A DNA stretch of 64,000 nucleotides, taken from the NCBI RefSeq assembly GCF_041261445.1, contig NZ_JBGCCU010000013.1, positions 234,170 through 298,169 on the forward strand. The letters run 5' to 3'. This DNA is from Catenulispora sp. EB89. Its GTDB lineage: Bacteria > Actinomycetota > Actinomycetes > Streptomycetales > Catenulisporaceae. Position 1 is the first letter of the stretch; every line of letters begins with the position of its first letter. The notes under the pieces are model-generated. The model searched no databases. It saw only the letters and a program-made list of their open reading frames with translations, and had not been told where the DNA came from. The translations under genes and the position numbers were made by a program. Of the stretch, positions 32,314 to 40,885 are shown one piece after another.

Positions 32314-34953
32314 CTAAACACCCAGCGCGTCAGCCAACTCGGCCCGCGTCGTCACGCCCAGCCGCGAATACGCGTTCTGCAGATGGTTCTCCACCGTCCG
32401 CACCGACAGCTGCAACCGCGCCGCAATGTCCTTACTCGCCACCCCCGCCGCAGCCAGCGCCGCGATGTCCCGCTGCCGCGCGGTCAAAGGCGCCGCCGCC
32501 TCCGCCACCGCCAGCGGCGTCCGCACCCCTTCGCACAACGCCGCCAGCTCCGCCGCCAGCCGCGCCGCCACCGGAGCCCGCCGCGGCCGCCCGACCCGGC
32601 GGAACGCCGCAGCCGCGGCACTCGCCGCCTCGGCCGCGTACAGATCGGCCCCCATGCCCGCCATCGTCTGCGCCACAGCCGACAACCGCTCCGGATCGTC
32701 CTCCGCGAGCGCCCGCGCCAGATCCAGCACCGCCGGCACCAGGTCCCCCTGCGCCGTCTCGGCCACCTCGGCCAGCCGCCCGAGAGCAGCCGACGCGCCG
32801 CCGATCCGGACCAGATCCGTCAGCAGCCACACCTCCATGCTGACGTGCCCGGCGGCCCGCGACCGCTCCGCCCCCTCGCGAAGCACTTCGCGCGCACCGC
32901 CCAGGTCCCCGCGCGCGACCCGCAACCAGGCCTCGGCCAAAGCGCCGAACTCCGCGTTCAGTCCGAACGGCGGATACTGCCGCGCACGGTCGACGGCCTG
33001 CTCGGCGGCGGCGACGTCGCCCAGCTGCGCCGCCGCGATCGCCAGCCCGTTGAGCCCCGGGTTCAGGGGCCTGATCTGCCCCTGCGACCGCGCCCGCCGC
33101 ACCGCCTCGGCGAACCAGCGCCGCGCGCTGGCCGGGTGTCCGCACGACAGCTCGACCTGCCCGCGGCTGAACGCGATCCACGTCCGCGTCAGCTGCGTGG
33201 CCGACGTCGCGAGCTCGGCGTGGGCCCGCTCCCCGTTCGCCCGCGCCTCGGTGAAGCGCCCGGCGTCCCGCAGCACCACGGACAGCGATATGAGCTGCGC
33301 CGCCGGGTGCGGGTACAGCGCCCGATCGGCGATGGCCAGATGGGCCCGGTAGGCCTGCTCGGCCCATGCGACGCCGTCCGTCGCACGCCCGCGCATGGTC
33401 AGCGCCATCGACTTCATCATCGCCGCCGTCAGCCAGCCGGTCGGGTCGGGGGCGTCCCCGGCCTCGTCTCCCATGTCGTCGAGCAGCCCGAGCGCCGAGG
33501 GGTCGCCGTCGGAGATCCGGATCGACGCCGCGTGGTACCGCAGCATCCTGCGACCCTCCGCGCCGGCCAGGCCCGCGTCGGCGTCGGCGATCAGCGCGAG
33601 CGCTTCCGGCGTCCGCCCCGCGCCCCAGAAGAGGTTCCAGGAGCGGACCACCGCGACGGACAGCTTCTCCTGGTCCCCGCGTGCCCCGGCGTCGGCCGCT
33701 GCCAGCACGGCTTCGGCGCCGACCGGGGCGCCGAGTTCGAACAGCGCCTCGCCGAGCGCCAGCCGTGTCGCAGTGGTCTGATCGTCCTCGGGCAGCGCTT
33801 CCAGCAGGGTCTTCGCCTGCGCGTAGTCGTGGGCGTAGCGGGCCAGCGCGGCGGCTTCGACGAGCAGCGCCGGATCGGCGGTGCCGGTGGCGGCCAGCTG
33901 CCAGGCGGCCATCCGCCGGGTGTCGTCGGCACGCCGCGCGCCGGCCGCCTTGGTGCGGTCGACCTGGTCCAGGAGCAGTTTGGTGCGGCGGAGCGAGGGG
34001 ATGCGGCGCCGCAGCGCCTCGCCGTACAGGGGATGCGCGAGCGCGACGGTCGTCCGGCGACGGCAGGCGATGACGCGCACCAGCCCGGATTCCTCCAGCG
34101 CGGTGAGCGTGTCGAGATCGGTGGTGGCGAGGACGTCGGCGAGCGGCACCGGTTCGCACAGCGCCAGCAGCTCCAGCGCGGGCCGTGCGCGGTCCGGGGC
34201 GGCGGACAGCCGTGCGTCGATCATCTCCGACAGCCGGCGCGTGCCGGCGGCGAGCCGGCCGCTCTGCTCCCAGATCTCGCCGTCGTGGGCCAGCGTCCCG
34301 GCGGCGAGCGCGCCGAGCACCAGCTCCCGGAGGAAGAGGATGTTGCCGCCGGAGGCCTCGTGCAGGTCCTCGACCGTACGCCGCACCACCGGCCCGCCGA
34401 GTGCGGCCTGCAACGCCTGCTCGGTGGCCCGGACGTCGAACGGCTCCAGGTCGACGCGGTGGACGGCGTCGCCGCCGCACAGCGCCCCGACCGCGTCGCC
34501 GACCGGCTCGCCGCTGCGCACCGTACCGATCAGCCGCACGACCCCGGCGTCCATCAGCTGCCGCAGCAACACCGCCGAGGCCGCGTCGAGCCACTGCAGA
34601 TCGTCGACGAGCAGCACCCACCGGCGCCGGCCGCCCGGCCCCGACAACGCCCGGGCCACCGCCGCGAAACCCCGCACCGGATCCACCAGATCCAGCCCCG
34701 GCGGAATCAGATGCGCGATGGCCCCGAGCGGCACCGCGGCCGCCGGCACCGAGGCGGTGGCCTGCCCGGCCTCGAACCCGGCCCGCACCGCCCGCGGCAG
34801 GCACTCCCGCGCCAGCCGCGTCTTCCCGATCCCGGCCGGCCCGTGGATCACCACGCCCTGACAGCGCCGCGCGGCCCAGACCGCGTCGAAGGAAGCCAGT
34901 TCCAGCTCACGCCCGACCAGCGGCCACAGCACGGCCGTGTCGGGCATGCTCAT
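32314..34953 (-). CDS. LAL-type LuxR family regulator (AAA ATPase plus TPR plus HTH)
   Basis: A protein of 879 residues from ATG 34953 (GGGAGG just upstream); GTG 34968 would add five residues. Walker A is HGPAGIGKTRL near 38-48, and Walker B is LLVDDLQWLD. The middle 500 residues are helical TPR-like repeats. The C-terminus is a GerE-type helix-turn-helix, LTARQRDIAALAAAGVASKD followed by IAARLQLSVRTVENHLQNAY. LAL proteins are ATP-dependent activators of sugar use or secondary metabolism. The 10-codon microgene lies directly downstream on the same strand, and the alpha/beta hydrolase is upstream. Confidence 0.92.
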   Translation of the reverse strand: MSMPDTAVLWPLVGRELELASFDAVWAARRCQGVVIHGPAGIGKTRLARECLPRAVRAGFEAGQATASVPAAAVPLGAIAHLIPPGLDLVDPVRGFAAVARALSGPGGRRRWVLLVDDLQWLDAASAVLLRQLMDAGVVRLIGTVRSGEPVGDAVGALCGGDAVHRVDLEPFDVRATEQALQAALGGPVVRRTVEDLHEASGGNILFLRELVLGALAAGTLAHDGEIWEQSGRLAAGTRRLSEMIDARLSAAPDRARPALELLALCEPVPLADVLATTDLDTLTALEESGLVRVIACRRRTTVALAHPLYGEALRRRIPSLRRTKLLLDQVDRTKAAGARRADDTRRMAAWQLAATGTADPALLVEAAALARYAHDYAQAKTLLEALPEDDQTTATRLALGEALFELGAPVGAEAVLAAADAGARGDQEKLSVAVVRSWNLFWGAGRTPEALALIADADAGLAGAEGRRMLRYHAASIRISDGDPSALGLLDDMGDEAGDAPDPTGWLTAAMMKSMALTMRGRATDGVAWAEQAYRAHLAIADRALYPHPAAQLISLSVVLRDAGRFTEARANGERAHAELATSATQLTRTWIAFSRGQVELSCGHPASARRWFAEAVRRARSQGQIRPLNPGLNGLAIAAAQLGDVAAAEQAVDRARQYPPFGLNAEFGALAEAWLRVARGDLGGAREVLREGAERSRAAGHVSMEVWLLTDLVRIGGASAALGRLAEVAETAQGDLVPAVLDLARALAEDDPERLSAVAQTMAGMGADLYAAEAASAAAAAFRRVGRPRRAPVAARLAAELAALCEGVRTPLAVAEAAAPLTARQRDIAALAAAGVASKDIAARLQLSVRTVENHLQNAYSRLGVTTRAELADALGV

Positions 34954-35011
34954 CCGACCTCCCGGCACACGACGTGATCTGCATCTGGAGCGTACCGATG
35001 ATGCGCTCCAT

Positions 35012-35863
35012 CTACGAAAGCCGCGTGACGAACTCCAGCAGCGCGCGCGTCGTCTCCTCGGGCCGCTCGATCGGCGGCAGGTGCCCCGCGTCCAGGTCGA
35101 TGCGCTCGGCGCCGGGGACCCGCAGCGCCAGCAGATCGGCGATCTCCTGGATGGCCGAGGGGTCGTGGATCCCGTTCACGATCAGGGTCGGCACCGCGAT
35201 GTCGCGCAGCCGGTCGATGATCGGCGGCTGCAGAAAGCGCTCCTGGTACAAGGGGACGCTCCACTCGCGCAGGAAGTTGTTGCCGCACATCTCCAGTGCC
35301 AGTGCCCTGACTTCCGGGGCGACATCCTCCAGATCGCGCTTGGGCCCGGCGACCATGTACCGGACGTTCACCTCGGCGACCGCCGCGACGTCGGCCGGGT
35401 CGACGCGGTCGGCGGTGCGCTCCCAGTACCGCGCCATGCGCTCGGCCGGGACAGCCTGCGTGATGAGGTGCCCGATCTCCGAGGTCATCTCCGCCGGCCA
35501 GTCGTACTCGGTGAGCCCCGAGCAGATCAGCGCCAGCCCGCGCACGCGCTCGGGCGCCGACAACGCGGCCTCGATCGAGTGCGCGCCGCCGATCGAGTTA
35601 CCGACGAGCACGGCCTGCTCGATGCCGAGCGCGTCCAGCAGGCCGAGCAGGTCGTCGCAGCGTGCGAATTCGCCGGCCGCGTCGTCCGACTCGCCGAGCC
35701 CGCGCATGTCGTAGCGCACCACGCGGCAGCGCTCGGCCAGCGCCTGGAACTGGTGGTCCCACATGCGGCGATCGCCCAGGCCGCCGTGGGTCAGCACCAC
35801 CGCCGGGCCGGAGCCCGCTTCGTCATAAGCCAGCCGGACGCCGTTGCTCATCGTGAAGGGCAT
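35012..35863 (-). CDS. Alpha/beta-hydrolase of the 3-oxoadipate-enol-lactonase type
   Basis: A protein of 283 residues. The oxyanion region is VVLTHGGLGDRRMWDHQ, the nucleophile elbow is LVGNSIGGAHSIEAAL (Ser in GNSIGG), the acid is in LIVNGIHDPSAI, and the His is in LDAGHLPPIERPEE. The lid has a Trp/Arg-rich block. It is cytoplasmic and resembles lactonases, esterases and haloperoxidase-like enzymes; the substrate is unknown. It is 58 bp upstream of the LAL gene on the same strand, so it may share a transcript, and is divergent from an ArsR gene over a small operator region. Confidence 0.85.
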   Translation of the reverse strand: MPFTMSNGVRLAYDEAGSGPAVVLTHGGLGDRRMWDHQFQALAERCRVVRYDMRGLGESDDAAGEFARCDDLLGLLDALGIEQAVLVGNSIGGAHSIEAALSAPERVRGLALICSGLTEYDWPAEMTSEIGHLITQAVPAERMARYWERTADRVDPADVAAVAEVNVRYMVAGPKRDLEDVAPEVRALALEMCGNNFLREWSVPLYQERFLQPPIIDRLRDIAVPTLIVNGIHDPSAIQEIADLLALRVPGAERIDLDAGHLPPIERPEETTRALLEFVTRLS

Positions 35864-35913
35864 GGCAGCACGGTACCGCCGACAGGCTTCTCGATCCCCA
35901 CCGACAACTTTTC

Positions 35914-35925
35914 TTGTCTTGACAA
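35914..35925. promoter_or_regulatory. Operator-like palindrome with -35 box between divergent hydrolase and ArsR genes
   Basis: TTGTC-TT-GACAA (35914-35925) is a perfect 5-bp inverted repeat; a second TCTTGTC copy follows at 35930-35936. It contains TTGACA (35919-35924), a good -35 box for the ArsR gene whose ATG is at 35954, with only a weak -10. Self-repression by the ArsR protein is likely. Confidence 0.5.
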
Positions 35926-35953
35926 AAACTCTTGTCGGCTACATGCTGGACCC

Positions 35954-36664
35954 ATGCTCGACGTAGCCGTTATCGAGGAACCCGCCGCAGCCGAGGCCTC
36001 CCTGGACCCGATCCGGTCCCGGATCCTGGCCGCCCTGGCCGAGCCGGGGTCGGCCGCCATGCTGGCGGGCCGGCTGGGACTGCCCCGGCAGAAGATCAAC
36101 TACCACCTCAAGGAGCTCGAACGACACGGCCTGGTCGAGCTCGTCGAAGAGCGCCGCAAGGGCAACGTCACCGAGCGCGTGTACGGCGCCACCGCGGCCT
36201 CGTACGTCATCTCCCCGGTGACGCTGGCCGCCGTCAGCCCGGATCCCGACCGGGCGCCGGACCGGCTGTCCGCACGCTGGCTGCTGGCGTTGGGCTCGCG
36301 CCTGATCCAGGAGGTCGGCACGCTGCTCACCGGCTCGGCGCGGGCCGGGAAGCCGGTCGCCACGTTCGCGGTGGACGCGCAGGTGCGCTTCGCCTCAGCG
36401 GCCGACCGCGCGGCGTTCGCCGAGGAGCTGACGCAGGCCGTGACCAGCCTCGTCAGCCGCTACCACGACGAGCACGCCCCGCACGGCCGGGATCACCGCC
36501 TGGTCGTCGGACTGCATCCGATCCCGACGGCCCGGCCCGACGGACCGGACGACCCCGAAGGCAGCGCCGACGCCACCCCGCACGGACCACAGCCGGCTGC
36601 CGAGAACCCGCAACTACCCGACTCTGAAGCAGGACCTGAAGCAGGACAGGAGGATCCGCGATGA
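35954..36664 (+). CDS. ArsR-type winged-helix regulator
   Basis: A protein of 236 residues from ATG 35954; there is no clear ribosome site, so a leaderless transcript is possible. Residues 15-90 are the winged helix: LDPIRSRILAALAEPGSAAM, then RLGLPRQKINYHLKELERHG and a wing RRKGNVTERVYGA. The rest is a helical domain and a disordered acidic/Pro tail. Regulators of this kind sit with SRPBCC and RibD-like genes in actinobacteria and repress their own operon. The stop overlaps the SRPBCC start (ATGA at 36661-36664), giving a three-gene operon. Confidence 0.85.
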   Translation: MLDVAVIEEPAAAEASLDPIRSRILAALAEPGSAAMLAGRLGLPRQKINYHLKELERHGLVELVEERRKGNVTERVYGATAASYVISPVTLAAVSPDPDRAPDRLSARWLLALGSRLIQEVGTLLTGSARAGKPVATFAVDAQVRFASAADRAAFAEELTQAVTSLVSRYHDEHAPHGRDHRLVVGLHPIPTARPDGPDDPEGSADATPHGPQPAAENPQLPDSEAGPEAGQEDPR

Positions 36665-37410
36665 CCCACCCCTTCGAGATCGCCCTCGAAACCACCCTGC
36701 CGGCCACCCCCGAGCAGGTCTGGGAGGCGATCGCCACCGGACCGGGAGTCGACTCCTGGTTCATGGGCCGCAACGAGATCGAGGCCCGCGAAGGCGGCAC
36801 CGCCTCGATGGACACCGGCGGCCACCGCGAGGAGTCCGTGGTCACCGCCTACGACCCCGGCAGCCGCCTGGCCCTGCGCACCTCCCCCGGCGCCGACGGC
36901 CGGTTCATGGCCTTCGAGTACCTGATCGAGGGCCGGGAAGGCGGCAGCACCGTGCTGCGCGTCGTGCACAGCGGCCTGCTCGGCGACGACTGGCAGGACG
37001 AGTACGACGCCCTGCGCAGCGGCTGGCCCTTCCACCTCCACACCCTGCACGAGTACCTGGCGCACTTCCCCGGCCGTATCGCGGCCCCGGTCTTCGGCAT
37101 GGCGCCGGCCGCCGACCGCACGCCCGAGCAGGTTCAGGCGCGGCTCGCCGACGCGCTCTCGCTGACCGTCCCGATCACCGCCGGGGCCCGGGCGCACGGC
37201 GGCCCGGACGGCGACCCGGTCCTCGACGGCGAAGTCGTCTGGGCCGACAGCGAGCGCTTCGCGCTCCGCAGCGCCGACGGGCTCTACACCTTCCACCACG
37301 GCTCGGGCGTGGCCGTGATGTTCCACCACCTGTTCGCCCCGGCCGGCGATCCGGCCGAAGCCGAGAAGACCTGGCAGCAGTGGCTGTCCGACACTATCCA
37401 AGGAGCCTGA
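36661..37410 (+). CDS. SRPBCC/AHSA1-domain protein
   Basis: A protein of 249 residues in the same operon, with an ATGA overlap to the regulator. The first 140 residues are an Aha1-like ligand-binding fold: ETTLPATPEQVWEAIATGPG, then VDSWFMGRNEIEAREGG and GSTVLRVVHSGLLGDDWQDE. The last 100 residues are an additional alpha+beta part (ADALSLTVPITAGARAHGG and on), longer than a plain AHSA1 domain. No catalytic residues are recognisable. Proteins like this bind small hydrophobic ligands; here it may be the ligand-handling partner of the ArsR and reductase-like proteins. Confidence 0.8.
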   Translation: MTHPFEIALETTLPATPEQVWEAIATGPGVDSWFMGRNEIEAREGGTASMDTGGHREESVVTAYDPGSRLALRTSPGADGRFMAFEYLIEGREGGSTVLRVVHSGLLGDDWQDEYDALRSGWPFHLHTLHEYLAHFPGRIAAPVFGMAPAADRTPEQVQARLADALSLTVPITAGARAHGGPDGDPVLDGEVVWADSERFALRSADGLYTFHHGSGVAVMFHHLFAPAGDPAEAEKTWQQWLSDTIQGA

Positions 37411-37411
37411 C

Positions 37412-37984
37412 ATGCGTACCCTGATCAGCACCGCCTTCATCTCCCTCGACGGCGTCGTGGAGGACCCCGGCGGCCAAAGCGACTACCGGAACGCCGGCTG
37501 GACCTTCAAGCAGGTCGACTTCGTCCCCGAGGCCTACGCCATGAAGGGCTCCGAGCAGATGGAGTCCACCGCGATCCTCATGGGCCGGAACAGCTACGAG
37601 CTCTTCAGCCCGGTGTGGCCGGGCATGAGCGATTTCGCGCACTACAAGGACCTGCCGAAGTACGTCGTCTCGACCACCCTGACCGAGGACGACCTGGTCG
37701 ACGACTGGGGCCCGACCACCATCCTGCGCTCGCTCGACGAGGTCGCCGCGCTGAAGCAGACCGAGGGCGGCCCGATCATCGTCCACGGCAGCGTCGAGCT
37801 CAACCACGCGCTGTCCGACGCCGGTCTGATCGACCAGTACAACCTGCTGGTCTTCCCGCTGCTGCTCGGCGCCGGCCAGCGCCTGTTCAGCAGCACCGAC
37901 AAGAACGCCCAGAAGCTGAAGCTGGTCGACAGCGAGGTCTACAGCAACGGCATCCAGAAGAACGTCTTCGAGGTGGTCCGCTGA
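37412..37984 (+). CDS. Dihydrofolate-reductase-like (RibD C-terminal) protein
   Basis: A protein of 190 residues, starting 1 nt after the SRPBCC stop. It has the RibD_C pattern: STAFISLDGVVEDPGG at the start, AILMGRNSYELFSPVWP, then LPKYVVSTTL and GPIIVHGSVELNHALSDAGL. The C-terminus LLVFPLLLGAGQRLF is also typical. Relatives reduce pyrimidine-type substrates with NADPH, but many actinobacterial copies are small uncharacterised reductases. Tight linkage to ArsR and SRPBCC genes suggests one pathway under common repression. Confidence 0.85.
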   Translation: MRTLISTAFISLDGVVEDPGGQSDYRNAGWTFKQVDFVPEAYAMKGSEQMESTAILMGRNSYELFSPVWPGMSDFAHYKDLPKYVVSTTLTEDDLVDDWGPTTILRSLDEVAALKQTEGGPIIVHGSVELNHALSDAGLIDQYNLLVFPLLLGAGQRLFSSTDKNAQKLKLVDSEVYSNGIQKNVFEVVR

Positions 37985-38045
37985 GGACTCGGACCGCGGC
38001 GCGCACGCCGGCTTCGCGGCCGTTCACCACCACGGCTTCACCCGC

Positions 38046-38078
38046 ATCAGCCTCCTGTCACCGTGACAGGGGGCTGAT
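38046..38078. terminator. 16-bp hairpin (one G-U pair) between convergent reductase and ROK genes
   Basis: The 33-nt segment from ATCAGCC (38046) to GGCTGAT (38078) folds on itself with 16-nt arms differing at one G-U position; a few central pairs form the loop. The ROK stop codon begins at its edge. It should terminate both genes. Confidence 0.75.
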
Positions 38079-39217
38079 CAGTTTGCCGGCGCCTCCAGAG
38101 CCGTGTCCAGCGCGAGCCGCGCGGCGCCGACCGCGACCGCGTCGGCCCCGGCGGGAGTCAGCGCCACCTGCACGCCCTGCCACGCGGGATCAGGCAGATG
38201 TTCGGCGATCTGCTCGGCGACCGCCTTCAGATAGACCTCCGGCGCGGCAAAAATCTGGTGCCCGCCAAGGAGAATCCGGTCGATGTCGAGCAACCGGACG
38301 AGGTTCGCCGCACCGAGACCGAGCCAGCGCGCGGCGGTGTCCGGATCGCCGTCGGCGAGTGCGGCCAGACACAACGCCTCCAGGCAACCGCGGGCGCCGC
38401 AGGTGCAGACCGGACCGTAGGGCTGGATCACCTGGTGCCCGAACTCCCCGGCGTTGGTCCGCGTCCCCCGGTAGATGGCGCCGTTCAACTGCAATCCGGC
38501 GCCGAGTCCGTCGGCGAGGTGCAGATATGCGGTGTTGGCCGGCCCGGGAGCGGGTGCGGCCAGCGCGGCGGTGTTGGTGTCCTTGTCGAGCAGCACCGTC
38601 GGCGACGCCGCGGCCGGCAGATCCAGCAACCCGGTGATGACGTCGCACAACGGATACCCGTCCCAGCCGGGCAGTCCGGCGGGACGGTGCAACACCCCGG
38701 TTTCGTAGTCCAGCGGCCCGCGACAACCGATGCCGACGCCGAGCACGCGCCCGCCGCCCGGAGCCGCGCGGATGAGGTCCTGCACCCGCTCGGCGAGTCC
38801 GGCGGCCACCCGCTCGGGTTTCCCGCTCGCCAGGCCGAACATCAGGGACTCCCGTCGCCGCCGCTGTCCGGCCAGGTCCACGAGCAGGATCGTGCTGTGC
38901 CGGCGGTCCAGCTCGACGCCGACGGTGTACGCGGCCTCGGGACGCACGGCCAGCAACGTGCGCGGTTTGCCGCCGGTGGACTCGGCGCGGCCGGTCTCCA
39001 CGATCATGCCCTCGTCCAGCAGCCGAGCGGTGATCTTGCTGATCGCCTGGGGCGTGAGGCCGGTCTCGGCGGCGAGTTGGACGCGGCTGCTGCCGGTCAG
39101 GCCTTCGTCTTCCTCCCGGGCGGCAGCAGCGCGCAGTAGGCGCAGCACCAGCGCGGTGTTGTGATCGCGCAACCCCGCGAGGTTGGTCCCGGCCTGCCGT
39201 CTGTCCATGCGTCCCAT
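38078..39217 (-). CDS. ROK family repressor
   Basis: A protein of 379 residues from ATG 39217, or 376 from ATG 39208; neither has a strong ribosome site. The N-terminal winged helix is SSRVQLAAETGLTPQAISKI. It is followed by the sugar-kinase-like ROK domain with VGIGCRGPLDYETG, then NAGEFGHQ and the zinc motif CTCGARGCLE. ROK repressors release DNA when a sugar or sugar phosphate binds. It is divergent from a Gfo/Idh/MocA dehydrogenase whose promoter contains a palindrome, so that gene is its likely target together with its own. Confidence 0.9.
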   Translation of the reverse strand: MGRMDRRQAGTNLAGLRDHNTALVLRLLRAAAAREEDEGLTGSSRVQLAAETGLTPQAISKITARLLDEGMIVETGRAESTGGKPRTLLAVRPEAAYTVGVELDRRHSTILLVDLAGQRRRRESLMFGLASGKPERVAAGLAERVQDLIRAAPGGGRVLGVGIGCRGPLDYETGVLHRPAGLPGWDGYPLCDVITGLLDLPAAASPTVLLDKDTNTAALAAPAPGPANTAYLHLADGLGAGLQLNGAIYRGTRTNAGEFGHQVIQPYGPVCTCGARGCLEALCLAALADGDPDTAARWLGLGAANLVRLLDIDRILLGGHQIFAAPEVYLKAVAEQIAEHLPDPAWQGVQVALTPAGADAVAVGAARLALDTALEAPAN

Positions 39218-39231
39218 TGTGCGACCCCGTT

Positions 39232-39260
39232 TTGCACTTTGCCAACAGTGTTGCTTAACT
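39232..39260 (+). promoter_or_regulatory. Leaderless promoter of the Gfo/Idh gene with ROK operator
   Basis: TTGCAC (39232-39237), a 17-nt spacer and TTAACT (39255-39260) lie 6 nt before ATG 39267, so the mRNA probably starts at the ATG. The spacer contains the perfect palindrome CAACA-G-TGTTG (39243-39253), ideally placed to block polymerase and a likely ROK repressor site. Confidence 0.6.
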
Positions 39261-39266
39261 CACCCC

Positions 39267-40319
39267 ATGAGCGCTGCCGAGACTCCCCTGCGCGTCGGCC
39301 TGATCGGCTACGGCCTGGCCGGGCGCGCCTTCCACGCCCCCCTCATCGCCACCACGCCCGGCCTGACGCTGCAGTACGCAGTAACCGCCAATCCCGAACG
39401 GCGCGAGCAGCTGAGCCGCGACTTCCCGGAGGCGCAGGCCGTCGCCAGTGTCGACGAACTCCTCGCCGATCCTTCGAAGCTCGACCTGGTCGTCGTCGCC
39501 TCCCCCAACGACACGCACAGCCCCTCCGCCCGCGCCGCGCTGGACGCCGGCCTGCCGGTCGTCGTCGACAAGCCGCTGGCTCCCACCGCCGCCGAGGCCC
39601 GCGCCCTGATCGAGCTCGCCGAGGCGCGCGGCCTGATGCTGACCGTCTTCCAGAACCGGCGCTGGGACAGCGATTTCCGCACCGCGAAGCACCTGATCGC
39701 GGACGGCAAGCTGGGCACCGTCCACCGCTACGAGTCGCGCTTCGAGCGCTGGCGCCCGCAGGTCGCCACCGGCTGGCGTGAGTCCGCGGACCCGGCCAAG
39801 GCCGGCGGCGTCCTCAACGACCTCGGCAGCCACCTGGTCGACCAGGCGCTGCACCTGTTCGGCCCGGCCGCACACGTCTACGCCGAGGTCGACACCCGCC
39901 GCGCCGGCGCGGCCGTCGACGACGACGCCTTCATCGCCCTGACCCACGAGAACGGCGTCCACTCGCACCTGTGGATGAGCGCCGTGTGCGCCCAGCCCGG
40001 CCCGCGCCTGCGCATCCTCGGGGATCAGAGCGCTTACACCGTCCAGGGCCTGGACCCCCAGGAGGCGGCACTGCGCGCCGGCGAGCGCCCCGGCCCCGGC
40101 TGGGGCGAACCGGCGGAGGACGAGTGGGGCCTGCTCGGCACGACCGAGGAGGCGCACCGGTACCCGTCGCTGCCCGGCGACTACCCGGCCTTCTACGCCG
40201 GCGTCGTCTCAGCGCTGCGCGACGGCGCACCGGCCCCGGTCGACCCCCGCGACTCGCTGGCCGCGCTCGAAGTGCTGGAACTGGCCCGACGCTCGGCCGC
40301 GGAGCGCAAGACCCTGTAA
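39267..40319 (+). CDS. Gfo/Idh/MocA family NAD(P)-dependent dehydrogenase
   Basis: A protein of 350 residues with a predicted leaderless start. The Rossmann motif is GLIGYGLAGRAFHAP, the family block (EKP in relatives) is VVDKPLAPTAAEA, and FQNRRWDSDF and LNDLGSHLVDQALHLFGPAA belong to the substrate side. The conserved His of the active-site segment is in GSHLVDQ. These enzymes oxidise or epimerise sugars such as inositol or glucose derivatives. A divergent ROK repressor suggests a sugar substrate. A short gap leads to the SHOCT protein. Confidence 0.9.
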   Translation: MSAAETPLRVGLIGYGLAGRAFHAPLIATTPGLTLQYAVTANPERREQLSRDFPEAQAVASVDELLADPSKLDLVVVASPNDTHSPSARAALDAGLPVVVDKPLAPTAAEARALIELAEARGLMLTVFQNRRWDSDFRTAKHLIADGKLGTVHRYESRFERWRPQVATGWRESADPAKAGGVLNDLGSHLVDQALHLFGPAAHVYAEVDTRRAGAAVDDDAFIALTHENGVHSHLWMSAVCAQPGPRLRILGDQSAYTVQGLDPQEAALRAGERPGPGWGEPAEDEWGLLGTTEEAHRYPSLPGDYPAFYAGVVSALRDGAPAPVDPRDSLAALEVLELARRSAAERKTL

Positions 40320-40352
40320 CGTCCCCACCACCAGAGGTGGAGGGGGAACATC

Positions 40353-40874
40353 ATGGGCAAGAAGGATCCGCTGCCGCCGGGCTCGACGCGCATCGAGGGC
40401 TCGGACGGCTCGATCACCTTCGACGGCCGGAACGTGACGATCACGCACACCTGGCTTTCGAACGCGGGCCGAGGCGAGGCCCAGATCCCGCTCGGCGCGG
40501 TCGCGGGGGTGAACGTGAAGAACGGGATGGTCCTCGCCGCGGTGACCGTGGTGGTCGCCGGCGGCGGGACGCCCCGCAAGGGCAAAGACCCGTTCACGGT
40601 CAACGGATGCACGAAGCAGGACGCGGCGGCGTTCCGGGACTTGCTGGTCACGGCACGCGCCGCCGTGGACGCCGTACAGATGCCCGCACCGGCGTCAGCG
40701 CCGCCGGACGACTGGGCTCCGGCGGCACCGGACACATCAGGGCTCGTAGAACAGCTCCAGAAATTGGCCGCCCTGCACACGCAAGGCATGCTGACCGCCG
40801 AGGAGTTCGGCATCGCCAAGGCGAAGCTCCTCGGCACCAGCACGCCGGAGGACGACGTGCCGCAGCCCTGGTGA
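40353..40874 (+). CDS. DUF4429-like protein with C-terminal SHOCT domain
   Basis: A protein of 173 residues. ATG 40353 follows GGAGGGGGAA. Residues 10-110 form a beta-rich, PH-like unit: STRIEGSDGSITFDGRNVTI with AQIPLGAVAGVNVKNG and DPFTVNGCTKQDAAAFRDLL. After a Pro/Ala linker the last 45 residues are a SHOCT domain, LVEQLQKLAALHTQGMLTAE followed by EFGIAKAKLL. SHOCT segments mediate oligomerisation or targeting. No membrane helix is present. The role is unknown. It ends 11 bp from the convergent aldo/keto reductase gene with no hairpin. Confidence 0.8.
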   Translation: MGKKDPLPPGSTRIEGSDGSITFDGRNVTITHTWLSNAGRGEAQIPLGAVAGVNVKNGMVLAAVTVVVAGGGTPRKGKDPFTVNGCTKQDAAAFRDLLVTARAAVDAVQMPAPASAPPDDWAPAAPDTSGLVEQLQKLAALHTQGMLTAEEFGIAKAKLLGTSTPEDDVPQPW

Positions 40875-40885
40875 CCTGATCGCGC

